11,336 nucleotides of DNA from Chitinophagaceae bacterium (lineage in GTDB: Bacteria; Bacteroidota; Bacteroidia; Chitinophagales; Chitinophagaceae), in contig JAIPBY010000073.1 in NCBI GenBank assembly GCA_021738605.1, forward strand, positions 1 through 11,336, written 5' to 3'. The notes under the pieces are model-generated. The model was given only the letters and a program-made list of their open reading frames with translations, searched no databases and was not told where the DNA came from. A program made the position numbers and the translations under genes. Of the stretch, positions 1 to 7,523 are shown one piece after another. Within the stretch, counting starts at the first letter, position 1. The number at the start of each line of letters is the position of its first letter.

Positions 1-20
1 CACTAATCAAAACCATTCTG

Positions 21-3000
21 ATGATGAAATTCACAGTTTTCTTATTGCTGGTTGCCTGCATGCAGGTTTCAGCAAGCGGATTTTCTCAGGTATCACTTGC
101 AGAGAAGAATGTCCCTCTGAGATCAGTGTTTAAAAAGATTCAAAAGCAGACAGGATTTGATTTTTTGTATGGCTCCCAACTTTTACAGGAGGCAGGAAAT
201 GTAAGCATTGATGTCAGTAATGTGACGCTGGAAAATGCGCTTGACCTTTGCTTCAAGGGTAAGCCACTGTCCTACACCATTATTGAAAAGACCATTGTTG
301 TTAAGCCAAAACCATTGGTTATTGCTGATGTTACACCTGTAGCAGAACTGAAGGAAATCATTTCAGGTAAAATCACTGATGAGCAGGGTTTACCCTTGGC
401 AGGTGCGTCAGTATACATCAAGGGTTCTTCAAAGGCAACAGTTACAGATGCGCAGGGTCGTTTCAATCTTGAGGTGGATAACCTGGAGGGTACCCTTGTA
501 GTTTCATTTGTGGGCCGTATTCAGCAAGAGCTTCCGCTTAAAGGGAAAAAAACATTCAATGTTGTTTTGAAATCATCCACTGAGGATCTCTCTGATGTGG
601 TGGTGATTGGATATGGAAGCCAGAAAAAAGAAACGCTTTCCGGAGCCGTTGTTAACATAAAAAGTAAGGACATCCTTACAACCAAAAGCACCAGTGTTGT
701 GAGCAATATCCAGGGAAAAATTCCGGGTGTTCATATCAGGCAGCAGACAGCCGAGCCTGGTACTTTCAACAGCCTTGTGAGCATCAGGGGTTTTGGTACA
801 CCGTTGCTCGTGATTGATGGAGTTCCCCGTGACGGGATGTCCGATTTTGAGCGATTGAATCCGGAAGATATTGAAAGCATTTCTGTACTGAAAGATGCTG
901 CTGCTGCCATTTATGGAATGAATGCAGACAATGGTGTAATTATCGTTACAACAAAAAAAGGGCAGAAAGGATTGGCAAAATTCAACTACAGCAGTTTTGT
1001 CGGCTACAAGCAGCCAACCAGCATGCCTGATATGGTAAATGCCTATACCTACCGGACCATCAGGAATGAAATGGATCGCAATACCAAATTGTCTCCAACA
1101 TTCAGCCAAACTGATCTTGACAAGTGGAAAGCGGGTACTGAGCCAGGCTATATTGATTATGATTGGTTTAAAGAAACCCTTAGAGACTTCACCATGCAGC
1201 AGCAACATAATATTTCTGCTTCGGGTGGATCTGAAGGCGTAACGTACTATACAAGTCTTGGTATTTTGGCAGATGATGGCATTTTGAAAAGCGATATCCA
1301 GAAATACAGGAAGTACAATTTCCGTACAAATGTCACTTTCCAAATGACCAAGGATCTCAAAGCAATCGTTACGTTGGCTGGTAAAGTTGACAACAACCGC
1401 AGTCCACAGGGATCATATTTTTGGTTTTTTAAACCCCTCATCATCGCTGACAGGGCTTTCTCTCCTTTTGTTCCAGGGACAAACAATGTTACCCGCATAC
1501 CACCTGAATTCACCAATCCTTATGCATTGGCATCTGAAGCGATTTCAGGTTATGAGAAGTGGAGCAATGTACAGTATCAAACACAGGTGGAACTTCAGTA
1601 TGATGTTCCTTCAATCAAGGGATTGAAATTCGGATTGCTTGGGGCTTACGATGGAAACAACAACAATTGGTCGAACCTTGCCCGCGCATATAATCAGTAC
1701 GACATCGCTACAAATGCAGCAACCCTGAGGGGACAGAACAGGTATGTCAACACCATGACACAGTTCGGCAGGGCAGTGGTTCAGGCAAGTGCGAATTATA
1801 AAACAACCATTGCAAAAAATCACCATATTGGCGCTACTGTGGTTGGCGAGATGCGCTCATTGAGATCAGACATCATCAATGCATCACGTTTTTATGCCGA
1901 TGTATATACCTGGGACATCATCAATCAGGGAAGCTTGACCAATGCACAAAATGGTGGAGACAGGATTATTCAAAAATACCTTTCACTGCTTGGTCGTTTC
2001 AACTATGATTTTAAAAACAAGTACCTCCTTGAGCTGGCATTCCGTGAAGATGGCTCATACCGCTATGCTCCAGGCAAAAGATGGGCAATGTTCCCATCTG
2101 CTTCTGCAGGCTGGAGGGTTTCTCAGGAAAATTTCATTCGAAACAATGCATCTTGGATTTCCAACCTCAAGCTTAGGGCATCATACGGAATGATGGGTGC
2201 AGATCAGGGCAATCCTTTCGAATATTATCTGGGGTACAGGTATGGCAATATTGACCAAGGGTACATATTCAACAATGGGGTCCTTACTTCGGGAATGGTT
2301 CCTCCTGGTGTAGTAAATGAAAACCTTACGTGGATCAAGACAAATACAGCTAATCTTGGTATTGACCTTAGTCTTTGGGATGGCAAATTCGGCCTTGTGG
2401 CAGACTGGTTCCAGAAAGACAGGAATGGTCTCTTGGCTACAAAAATCCAGTCAGTTCCCAACACCTTCGGCGCTTCATTTCCTCAGGAAAATATCAACAA
2501 AGACATGGTCAAGGGATTTGAGTTGATGGTATCCCATAAAAATAAAATAGGCAAGCTTCGCTATGAGGTAAGTGCCAATATGACCTATGCACGAAAGTAC
2601 CTGGTTTACAGTGAAAGGGCACCATATGCAAGCACCATGCAAAAATGGAAAGATACATGGGGAACCGGTGGCCGTGTACTGGGGCGTGAATGGGGTTATT
2701 TGTATGACGGGCGGTATACGGATATACGCCAGTACCAAACTGCACCATTGATGGGTGGTGCAGCAGGAAACTCCATGATGCTTCCTGGTAGTTTTGCAGT
2801 ACAGGATGTTGATGGAAACGGTATTATCAATGGCGATGATCAACTGCCTGAGTTTTGGTCTGGTCAATACCAGGGATTTGCAGGTAATCCTCCATTGCAA
2901 TACGGTGCAACAATCAACCTGGCCTGGGGTGCTTTTGACATGAATATGTTGTTTCAAGGTGCTGCATTGTTTTCTATTTTTGCTTCGCCCAACGATGTTT

Positions 3001-3413
3001 GGGGATATGGACGTTATCCAGGAATGTGGGAAAAATACATGGACAGATGGCGTTTGGAAGATCCGAGCATGAATCCTTATGATCCGTCAGCAAAATGGAT
3101 TCCGGGAGAATATCCTGCACTCAGGTCCAACTTCAATAATACAACCGACGCTTTGACTACTGACCGTTGGAGGTTGAATGCAACTTATTTGAGACTGAAG
3201 AGTACAGAGATTGGTTATACGCTTGCTCCACAATTCGCCAAAAGAATAAAGATTGATAACCTTAGGGTTTTTGTGAATGGATTCAACCTCTTCACTTTTG
3301 CCAATCCACTGGCAAAGAATCTGGATCCTGAGAAAGAAGAAGGCGCTTATCAGGCAGATCTTACTTATCCCCTCATGAGGTCTTTCAACTTTGGTATCAA
3401 CCTTAACTTTTAA
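21..3413 (+). CDS. SusC/RagA-family TonB-linked outer membrane transporter with N-terminal STN domain
   Basis: This is the outer-membrane beta-barrel that imports oligosaccharides using TonB energy and forms a complex with the SusD protein encoded next. Counting from the ATG at 21, residues 1-23 are a signal peptide (hydrophobic FTVFLLLVACMQVSA, then SGFSQ). Residues about 24-95 are an STN domain and about 115-185 a carboxypeptidase-regulatory-like domain (GKITDEQGLPLAGASVYIKG). DVVVIGYG (192-199) leads into the plug, which contains IQGKIPGV, SIRGFG, PLLVIDGVP and the hallmark NGVIIVTTKKG. The remainder is the barrel, with a DVDGNG loop near 929 and a C-terminal aromatic residue (NFGINLNF). 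At 1130 aa it is a full-size member. The frame is open upstream to the window edge and no ribosome binding site precedes 21, so the real start may be earlier. Family assignment is firm; the substrate is inferred only from neighbours. The STN domain suggests ECF sigma/anti-sigma control. Confidence 0.96.
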   Translation: MMKFTVFLLLVACMQVSASGFSQVSLAEKNVPLRSVFKKIQKQTGFDFLYGSQLLQEAGNVSIDVSNVTLENALDLCFKGKPLSYTIIEKTIVVKPKPLVIADVTPVAELKEIISGKITDEQGLPLAGASVYIKGSSKATVTDAQGRFNLEVDNLEGTLVVSFVGRIQQELPLKGKKTFNVVLKSSTEDLSDVVVIGYGSQKKETLSGAVVNIKSKDILTTKSTSVVSNIQGKIPGVHIRQQTAEPGTFNSLVSIRGFGTPLLVIDGVPRDGMSDFERLNPEDIESISVLKDAAAAIYGMNADNGVIIVTTKKGQKGLAKFNYSSFVGYKQPTSMPDMVNAYTYRTIRNEMDRNTKLSPTFSQTDLDKWKAGTEPGYIDYDWFKETLRDFTMQQQHNISASGGSEGVTYYTSLGILADDGILKSDIQKYRKYNFRTNVTFQMTKDLKAIVTLAGKVDNNRSPQGSYFWFFKPLIIADRAFSPFVPGTNNVTRIPPEFTNPYALASEAISGYEKWSNVQYQTQVELQYDVPSIKGLKFGLLGAYDGNNNNWSNLARAYNQYDIATNAATLRGQNRYVNTMTQFGRAVVQASANYKTTIAKNHHIGATVVGEMRSLRSDIINASRFYADVYTWDIINQGSLTNAQNGGDRIIQKYLSLLGRFNYDFKNKYLLELAFREDGSYRYAPGKRWAMFPSASAGWRVSQENFIRNNASWISNLKLRASYGMMGADQGNPFEYYLGYRYGNIDQGYIFNNGVLTSGMVPPGVVNENLTWIKTNTANLGIDLSLWDGKFGLVADWFQKDRNGLLATKIQSVPNTFGASFPQENINKDMVKGFELMVSHKNKIGKLRYEVSANMTYARKYLVYSERAPYASTMQKWKDTWGTGGRVLGREWGYLYDGRYTDIRQYQTAPLMGGAAGNSMMLPGSFAVQDVDGNGIINGDDQLPEFWSGQYQGFAGNPPLQYGATINLAWGAFDMNMLFQGAALFSIFASPNDVWGYGRYPGMWEKYMDRWRLEDPSMNPYDPSAKWIPGEYPALRSNFNNTTDALTTDRWRLNATYLRLKSTEIGYTLAPQFAKRIKIDNLRVFVNGFNLFTFANPLAKNLDPEKEEGAYQADLTYPLMRSFNFGINLNF

Positions 3414-3425
3414 ATGATTGATGTA

Positions 3426-5399
3426 ATGAAAAAACTAATTATATATACCGGCATGATCATCGCAGGTCTTGCCCTTGCCTCTTGCAAAAAATACCTTGAA
3501 GTGCAGCCATTGGATAGGGTTCCTGCTGAGCAATTGCTGACAGATCCCAATGGTGTAAAGACATTGTTGGCCAATCTCTACAGTAAAATGCCAGTTGAAG
3601 ATTACAAATACAATCCGGGTCTCAGTTTTAACTACCACCGTACTCCTGGTAATAATTATATTGAGCCAGGATTTGGAACTGCATACTTGACCGATGAAGC
3701 AAGCCTTTCAGCTGGTTCAGGAATTGGCCCTGTGAATGAAAGTTACTGGGGTTTTGATGGCATTCGCCAAACAAACCAATTGCTGGAACAGCTTCCAGTA
3801 GTAACAACCCTTACTGCTGCACAAAAAGCAGCACTTGTGGCAGAGTGTCGATTCATCCGTGCCTACATGTATTTTACCATGGCAAGAAGGTATGGCGGGG
3901 TACCCATCATTGAGAAGTCCTTGGAATACAAGCCTGGAACAGATAATGCTGATCTATTTGTACCACGCAGCACTGAGAAGCAAACATGGGATTATGTGTT
4001 GAATGAATTGGAAGAGGCTTCAAAAGGAATGCCAGCTTCATTTTCTGCAGTAGATGGTCCATACCGTGCTACAAAATGGGCCGCACTTGCTTTGAAATCA
4101 AGGGCTGCATTGCATGCGGCTTCTGTTGCCAAATTTTGGAACAAGGCGCCCCTGACAGGTGATGCTGTTACCCAAAAAATGGCCGGTGGAATGACATCTG
4201 CTGATGCAGACAATTATTACCAACTTTGCATTACTGCAGCTGAAGCAGTAATCAACAACTCCGGTAAGGCATTGTACAGACCCATGCCTGCAAACAGAAC
4301 AGAAGCAGCAAAGAATTTCCAGGATATTTTCCAAAACCCTACTGCTGCGGACATTGAGGTGATTTTCAAAAAAGGGTATATCGACGGAACCACTACATTG
4401 TTGCAAGGCCACTCTACTGACATGTATTTCAATCCTTCACAGACAAACCCTGGAGGTCTTTTCTACGGACGGTCAAGTCCATCACTCGACCTTGTTGATG
4501 TTTATGAGGATTATACCGACAATGGGCAGGGTCGAAGTGTTAAGTTATCTACGAGATCCGATAACAACGAGAATGATGTTATTGCCGATCCAACAAAAGT
4601 TGATGTAACCAAGCCTTTCAAGCAGTACAATACATTGGCTGAAATATTTGCAAATAAAGATGCCAGGTTACATGCCACCATTATTTTACCAGGTTCTACA
4701 TGGAAAGGGGTGCAAATCATCATGCAGGGTGGAATGATCAGGCAAGATGGATCTAAACTGGTTTACTCCAATGCCAGTGCTTTGGGCAAGGATGGTAAGA
4801 CCTATTGGTCTTTGGGTGCCAGTTCGCCCAATGGCGCAACAGGATTCTCAGGATTTTTCAATATCGGTAGTTCAAGCAACCAGAACTATTCCATATCAGG
4901 GTTCTTGCAGAAGAAATTTTTGCAGGAAGGGGTAACAGTTCCAGGTACATATTTTGGTTCCACATTGGATTTTATTGATATGCGGATGGCAGAAGTATTC
5001 CTCAATTACGCTGAAGCTGCGATCGAGAGTGGAAAAGGAAGTTCAGCACTTGCTGCAACTTATTTAAATGCATTGAGAAAAAGAGCTGGCCACACCGATA
5101 ATATTCCTGCCACCATCAACAACATCCTCAAAGAACGTCAGGTGGAAATGGCTTTCGAAGGAAGGCGTTATTGGGATCTGATCAGGAGAAGAGATGCACA
5201 TACAATGTTCACCTCTGCAAAAAGGACCATTCTTGTTCCCATGATTGATCTTCGCCCAGCAGTTCCCAAGTATATATTTGTTCGTGCCAATAATTTCTAT
5301 GATGAAACATCTGGTGGAAGAAACTTCCAGCCAAGGGATTATTACAGGCCTATCCCAGGGGTAGCTACAAATAAATTGGTACAGAATCCACAATTTTAA
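3426..5399 (+). CDS. SusD/RagB-family starch-binding-like outer membrane lipoprotein
   Basis: This is the surface lipoprotein that forms the lid over the SusC transporter and binds the glycan. I prefer the ATG at 3426 (MKKLIIYTG) because it gives a standard lipoprotein signal peptide ending in the lipobox LASC, with the lipidated Cys at residue 20. An in-frame ATG at 3414, directly after the SusC stop, would add only MIDV. SusD N-terminal TPR-like helices include ECRFIRAYMYFTMARRYGGVP (about residues 140-160) and RATKWAALALKSRAALHAAS. The C-terminal RagB/SusD domain carries FLNYAEAAIESG (from about 525) and KERQVEMAFEGRRYWDLIRR (from about 569), which is highly typical. At about 657 aa it is at the long end for SusD proteins. 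It sits immediately behind SusC with no real gap, so it is cotranscribed and probably translationally coupled. The glycan specificity cannot be read from the sequence. Confidence 0.96.
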   Translation: MKKLIIYTGMIIAGLALASCKKYLEVQPLDRVPAEQLLTDPNGVKTLLANLYSKMPVEDYKYNPGLSFNYHRTPGNNYIEPGFGTAYLTDEASLSAGSGIGPVNESYWGFDGIRQTNQLLEQLPVVTTLTAAQKAALVAECRFIRAYMYFTMARRYGGVPIIEKSLEYKPGTDNADLFVPRSTEKQTWDYVLNELEEASKGMPASFSAVDGPYRATKWAALALKSRAALHAASVAKFWNKAPLTGDAVTQKMAGGMTSADADNYYQLCITAAEAVINNSGKALYRPMPANRTEAAKNFQDIFQNPTAADIEVIFKKGYIDGTTTLLQGHSTDMYFNPSQTNPGGLFYGRSSPSLDLVDVYEDYTDNGQGRSVKLSTRSDNNENDVIADPTKVDVTKPFKQYNTLAEIFANKDARLHATIILPGSTWKGVQIIMQGGMIRQDGSKLVYSNASALGKDGKTYWSLGASSPNGATGFSGFFNIGSSSNQNYSISGFLQKKFLQEGVTVPGTYFGSTLDFIDMRMAEVFLNYAEAAIESGKGSSALAATYLNALRKRAGHTDNIPATINNILKERQVEMAFEGRRYWDLIRRRDAHTMFTSAKRTILVPMIDLRPAVPKYIFVRANNFYDETSGGRNFQPRDYYRPIPGVATNKLVQNPQF

Positions 5400-5417
5400 A
5401 AAGAAAAGAAACCAGCA

Positions 5418-6143
5418 ATGAAAAAAGCATTTTTACTTATCATATATGCACTGGGGTTGACAACAATGTTTTCTTCCTGCGAAAAAGACAACATGCCAGG
5501 GCCTAACGCAATCGTTTATGGCACAATCAAAGACAAGGTTACAGGCAAGCCTGTTGAAACGGAGTTGATCAATGGGTCAAGCATTGAAGCATTTGAATTG
5601 GGATATCCTACACAGGTACTGCAACGCTGGTTGATAAAGAATGACGGCCAGTATCGCAATAACCTGGTTTTTGCAGCCAATTATGATTTCCAGTTGCGCA
5701 ACAGCAATTTCTTTCCAACCTCATTGATGAATTATGCTATAAAGCCAGGCGAGAATCAGCTTGATTTTACAGTAGATCCTTATTTGAGGGTGAACAATTG
5801 TAAGATCGTATACGATGCTGCCGGAAAGAAAATAACAGCAACTTTTAATCTTGAAACAGGTTCCCCAAATGTAAAAGTTAAAGCAGTCCGTTTATATGCC
5901 TTCAGTGATATTTATGTAGGCGAGGCCACTAAATTTGGTGTTACAGGCAGTTCGGCAATTTCATATGCTCCATCCAAAGTTGTTGACAATGGTTTGATCA
6001 CCCTCACCATTGACCTTGCTGCCAATGCTAGCCTGTTCCCAACCGGAAGGGATTATTTTTTCAGGGTAGGTGCACTGGCTGATGTGGCAGGTGTTGGCAC
6101 GATCAGGCATAATTATGCTCCGAATGTAAAAATCACACTGTAA
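5418..6143 (+). CDS. DUF3823-like lipoprotein, probable surface glycan-binding protein of the PUL
   Basis: This 241-aa protein begins with a lipoprotein signal peptide (MKKAFLLIIYALG, lipobox FSSC, Cys21). The N-terminal half resembles the DUF3823 domain: a carboxypeptidase-regulatory-like beta fold with NAIVYGTIKDKVTGKPVETE at 30-49, then IEAFELG, NDGQYRNNLVFAANYDF and DFTVDPYLRV at 116-125. The C-terminal half (about 126-241) is predicted to be a second beta-sandwich (TATFNLETG, KAVRLYAF, YFFRVGALAD). Small DUF3823 lipoproteins are commonly found directly after SusD in PULs, where they are thought to act as accessory surface glycan-binding proteins. That role is inferred here from family and position. 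The gene lies 18 bp after susD, in the same operon, and is followed by a probable terminator. No catalytic motif is visible. Assignment is from remembered motif similarity, not a profile search. Confidence 0.82.
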   Translation: MKKAFLLIIYALGLTTMFSSCEKDNMPGPNAIVYGTIKDKVTGKPVETELINGSSIEAFELGYPTQVLQRWLIKNDGQYRNNLVFAANYDFQLRNSNFFPTSLMNYAIKPGENQLDFTVDPYLRVNNCKIVYDAAGKKITATFNLETGSPNVKVKAVRLYAFSDIYVGEATKFGVTGSSAISYAPSKVVDNGLITLTIDLAANASLFPTGRDYFFRVGALADVAGVGTIRHNYAPNVKITL

Positions 6144-6193
6144 ACAAAACATGTTCTTTCAACTTTTCTCTCATAAACAGTAAATGGCAGAAC

Positions 6194-6227
6194 GGGGAGC
6201 TGATTCATCAGCACCCCTCTTTTGTTT
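6194..6227 (+). terminator. probable Rho-independent terminator or attenuator between binding and enzyme genes
   Basis: GGGG (6194-6197) and GCTGA (6199-6203) pair with TCAGC (6208-6212) and CCCC (6214-6217). There is one A/A mismatch in the stem and a TTCA loop. The stem is followed by the T-rich run TCTTTTGTTTT (6218-6228). It lies 50 bp after the stop of the DUF3823-like gene and about 30 bp before the enzyme genes, in the largest gap of the window. The structure has the form of an intrinsic terminator. Because the downstream genes belong to the same pathway and no strong promoter is evident after it, it may act as a partial terminator that lowers enzyme-gene expression relative to transporter genes. 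Confidence 0.7.
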
Positions 6228-6258
6228 TATTGCGTTGTAAACTTTGAAAATGCATTGG

Positions 6259-7521
6259 ATGAAAAGAATTGGCACATTGCTTTTTTGTCTTTTTTTGGGA
6301 AGAGGAATAAGCTCACAAACAAAGGTAGACCCGCATTCCATGACGGATGCACAGGTGCTGTCAACCATAGCCAAGCATCAACCCTTGTATGGGGCTAAAA
6401 TTCCAATGAACATCAAACACCAATTGGGCGCTACCCATGTAGCAGGTAAATATTTTTTTACCAATGAACCATATCTGATTGAAGGCTGTAAAAAAATGAC
6501 AGATTTAGGCTATGGAGTGGTGAAGTTATGGTTCAGAAAAACAGGTTCTGGTTATCCTTACAATTCAAACTGGAACATAGATAAGGATATCTCACTGGTT
6601 GATTTGGCCAAACATCCTTACTGGCAAACCTGCTTTGATATGCCTTTCAGCACGATCGCCCTCAGCATTGAAGGTGCAGGAATCAGGACAACCGATGCTT
6701 CTGCAAAAGCAGAGGAAGACGAGATCTATGCACTAGCAAAATACCTGCTTGAAAAATACAAGGATAGAGAGCTTACTTTTATTTTTCATAACTGGGAAGG
6801 TGATTGGATGATGCGCGGAGGTACAGGATCAAGTGCCAGGTGGTCAAGAAAAGCTGGAGAGTTGATCAGGGCCGTGGATGGAGACCGGCAAACAGTCTTG
6901 GTTCCAGCTGATTCACTGGAACGCATCAATGCTATGGCAAAATGGTTCAAAGCCAGGCAGGATGGGGTGAACCGTGCACGTGCAGCAGTTGGGCGCAGCA
7001 AATGCAAAGTAATGCATGCTATTGAAGCCAATAAAGTGATGGACAGTCAACAGGGAATTCCAGGTATTGTCAACAGTGTATTGCCTTTGGTTGAAACAGA
7101 TATGGTATCCTGGTCCTGCTATGATGGTATGGATGAAAAAGGATTGAAGCTATACAGGGGCATAGAGTATATCAAACAATTCATTCGGCCTACGCCCTAT
7201 ATGAAAGGCCAGAAAGTGGTGTTCCTCGGAGAAATTGGGATTCCTGAACAGCGCTATGAGGGCTTGACAGAAAAACAGCCGGTTATCAAACGTTGGGATG
7301 CCTATATCGGCGTTTGTCAGGCATTGAAAGTTCCTTACATCATCCAATGGGAACTCTACTGTAATGAGCCTAAAAATGAAGAACTTAGAAAATTGAACGA
7401 TGTCAGAAAGACAGATGAGATGCGGGGATTCTGGCTTATCCGTCCGGATGGGACAACTGGTTTTGCAGCAGAATATTTTGAACAATTATTGAAAAACGCC
7501 GGAAATAAAATTCGTCTTTAA
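6259..7521 (+). CDS. exported putative glycoside hydrolase, clan GH-A-like (beta/alpha)8 barrel, family unassigned
   Basis: About 420 aa. The start is chosen at ATG 6259 (MKRIGTLLFCLFLGRGISSQ), which gives a compact signal peptide; ATG 6250 and TTG 6244 are in-frame alternatives. There is no lipobox, so a soluble periplasmic or secreted protein is expected. The body alternates hydrophobic strands and helices as in a TIM barrel: GYGVVKLWFRK, STIALSIEGAG, LTFIFHNWEGDW (E180), KCKVMHAIEAN (E256), DMVSWSCYDG (287-289), KVVFLGEIGIPE (E325) and YIIQWELYCNE (E365). Strand-end glutamates E180 (HNWE, putative strand 4) and E325 (LGEIG, putative strand 7) are the best candidates for acid/base and nucleophile of a retaining clan GH-A enzyme. 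I do not recognise a specific GH family. The gene sits 2 bp before a polysaccharide lyase gene, which suggests it trims oligosaccharides from the same substrate. A non-catalytic barrel protein cannot be excluded. Confidence 0.72.
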   Translation: MKRIGTLLFCLFLGRGISSQTKVDPHSMTDAQVLSTIAKHQPLYGAKIPMNIKHQLGATHVAGKYFFTNEPYLIEGCKKMTDLGYGVVKLWFRKTGSGYPYNSNWNIDKDISLVDLAKHPYWQTCFDMPFSTIALSIEGAGIRTTDASAKAEEDEIYALAKYLLEKYKDRELTFIFHNWEGDWMMRGGTGSSARWSRKAGELIRAVDGDRQTVLVPADSLERINAMAKWFKARQDGVNRARAAVGRSKCKVMHAIEANKVMDSQQGIPGIVNSVLPLVETDMVSWSCYDGMDEKGLKLYRGIEYIKQFIRPTPYMKGQKVVFLGEIGIPEQRYEGLTEKQPVIKRWDAYIGVCQALKVPYIIQWELYCNEPKNEELRKLNDVRKTDEMRGFWLIRPDGTTGFAAEYFEQLLKNAGNKIRL

Positions 7522-7523
7522 AT

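Noticed and set aside
573..1343. A 256-codon open frame on the minus strand inside the SusC gene
   Set aside because: It lies wholly antisense to conserved STN/plug/barrel-coding sequence. Its translation shows no recognisable domain or signal peptide, so it is a shadow of the real gene.
6229..6249. TTGTAAACTTTG before the GH-A-like gene as a Bacteroidota promoter (-7 TAnnTTTG)
   Set aside because: The spacing between TA and TTTG is one base too long, no convincing -33 element is placed correctly, and transcription would begin at or inside the start codon.
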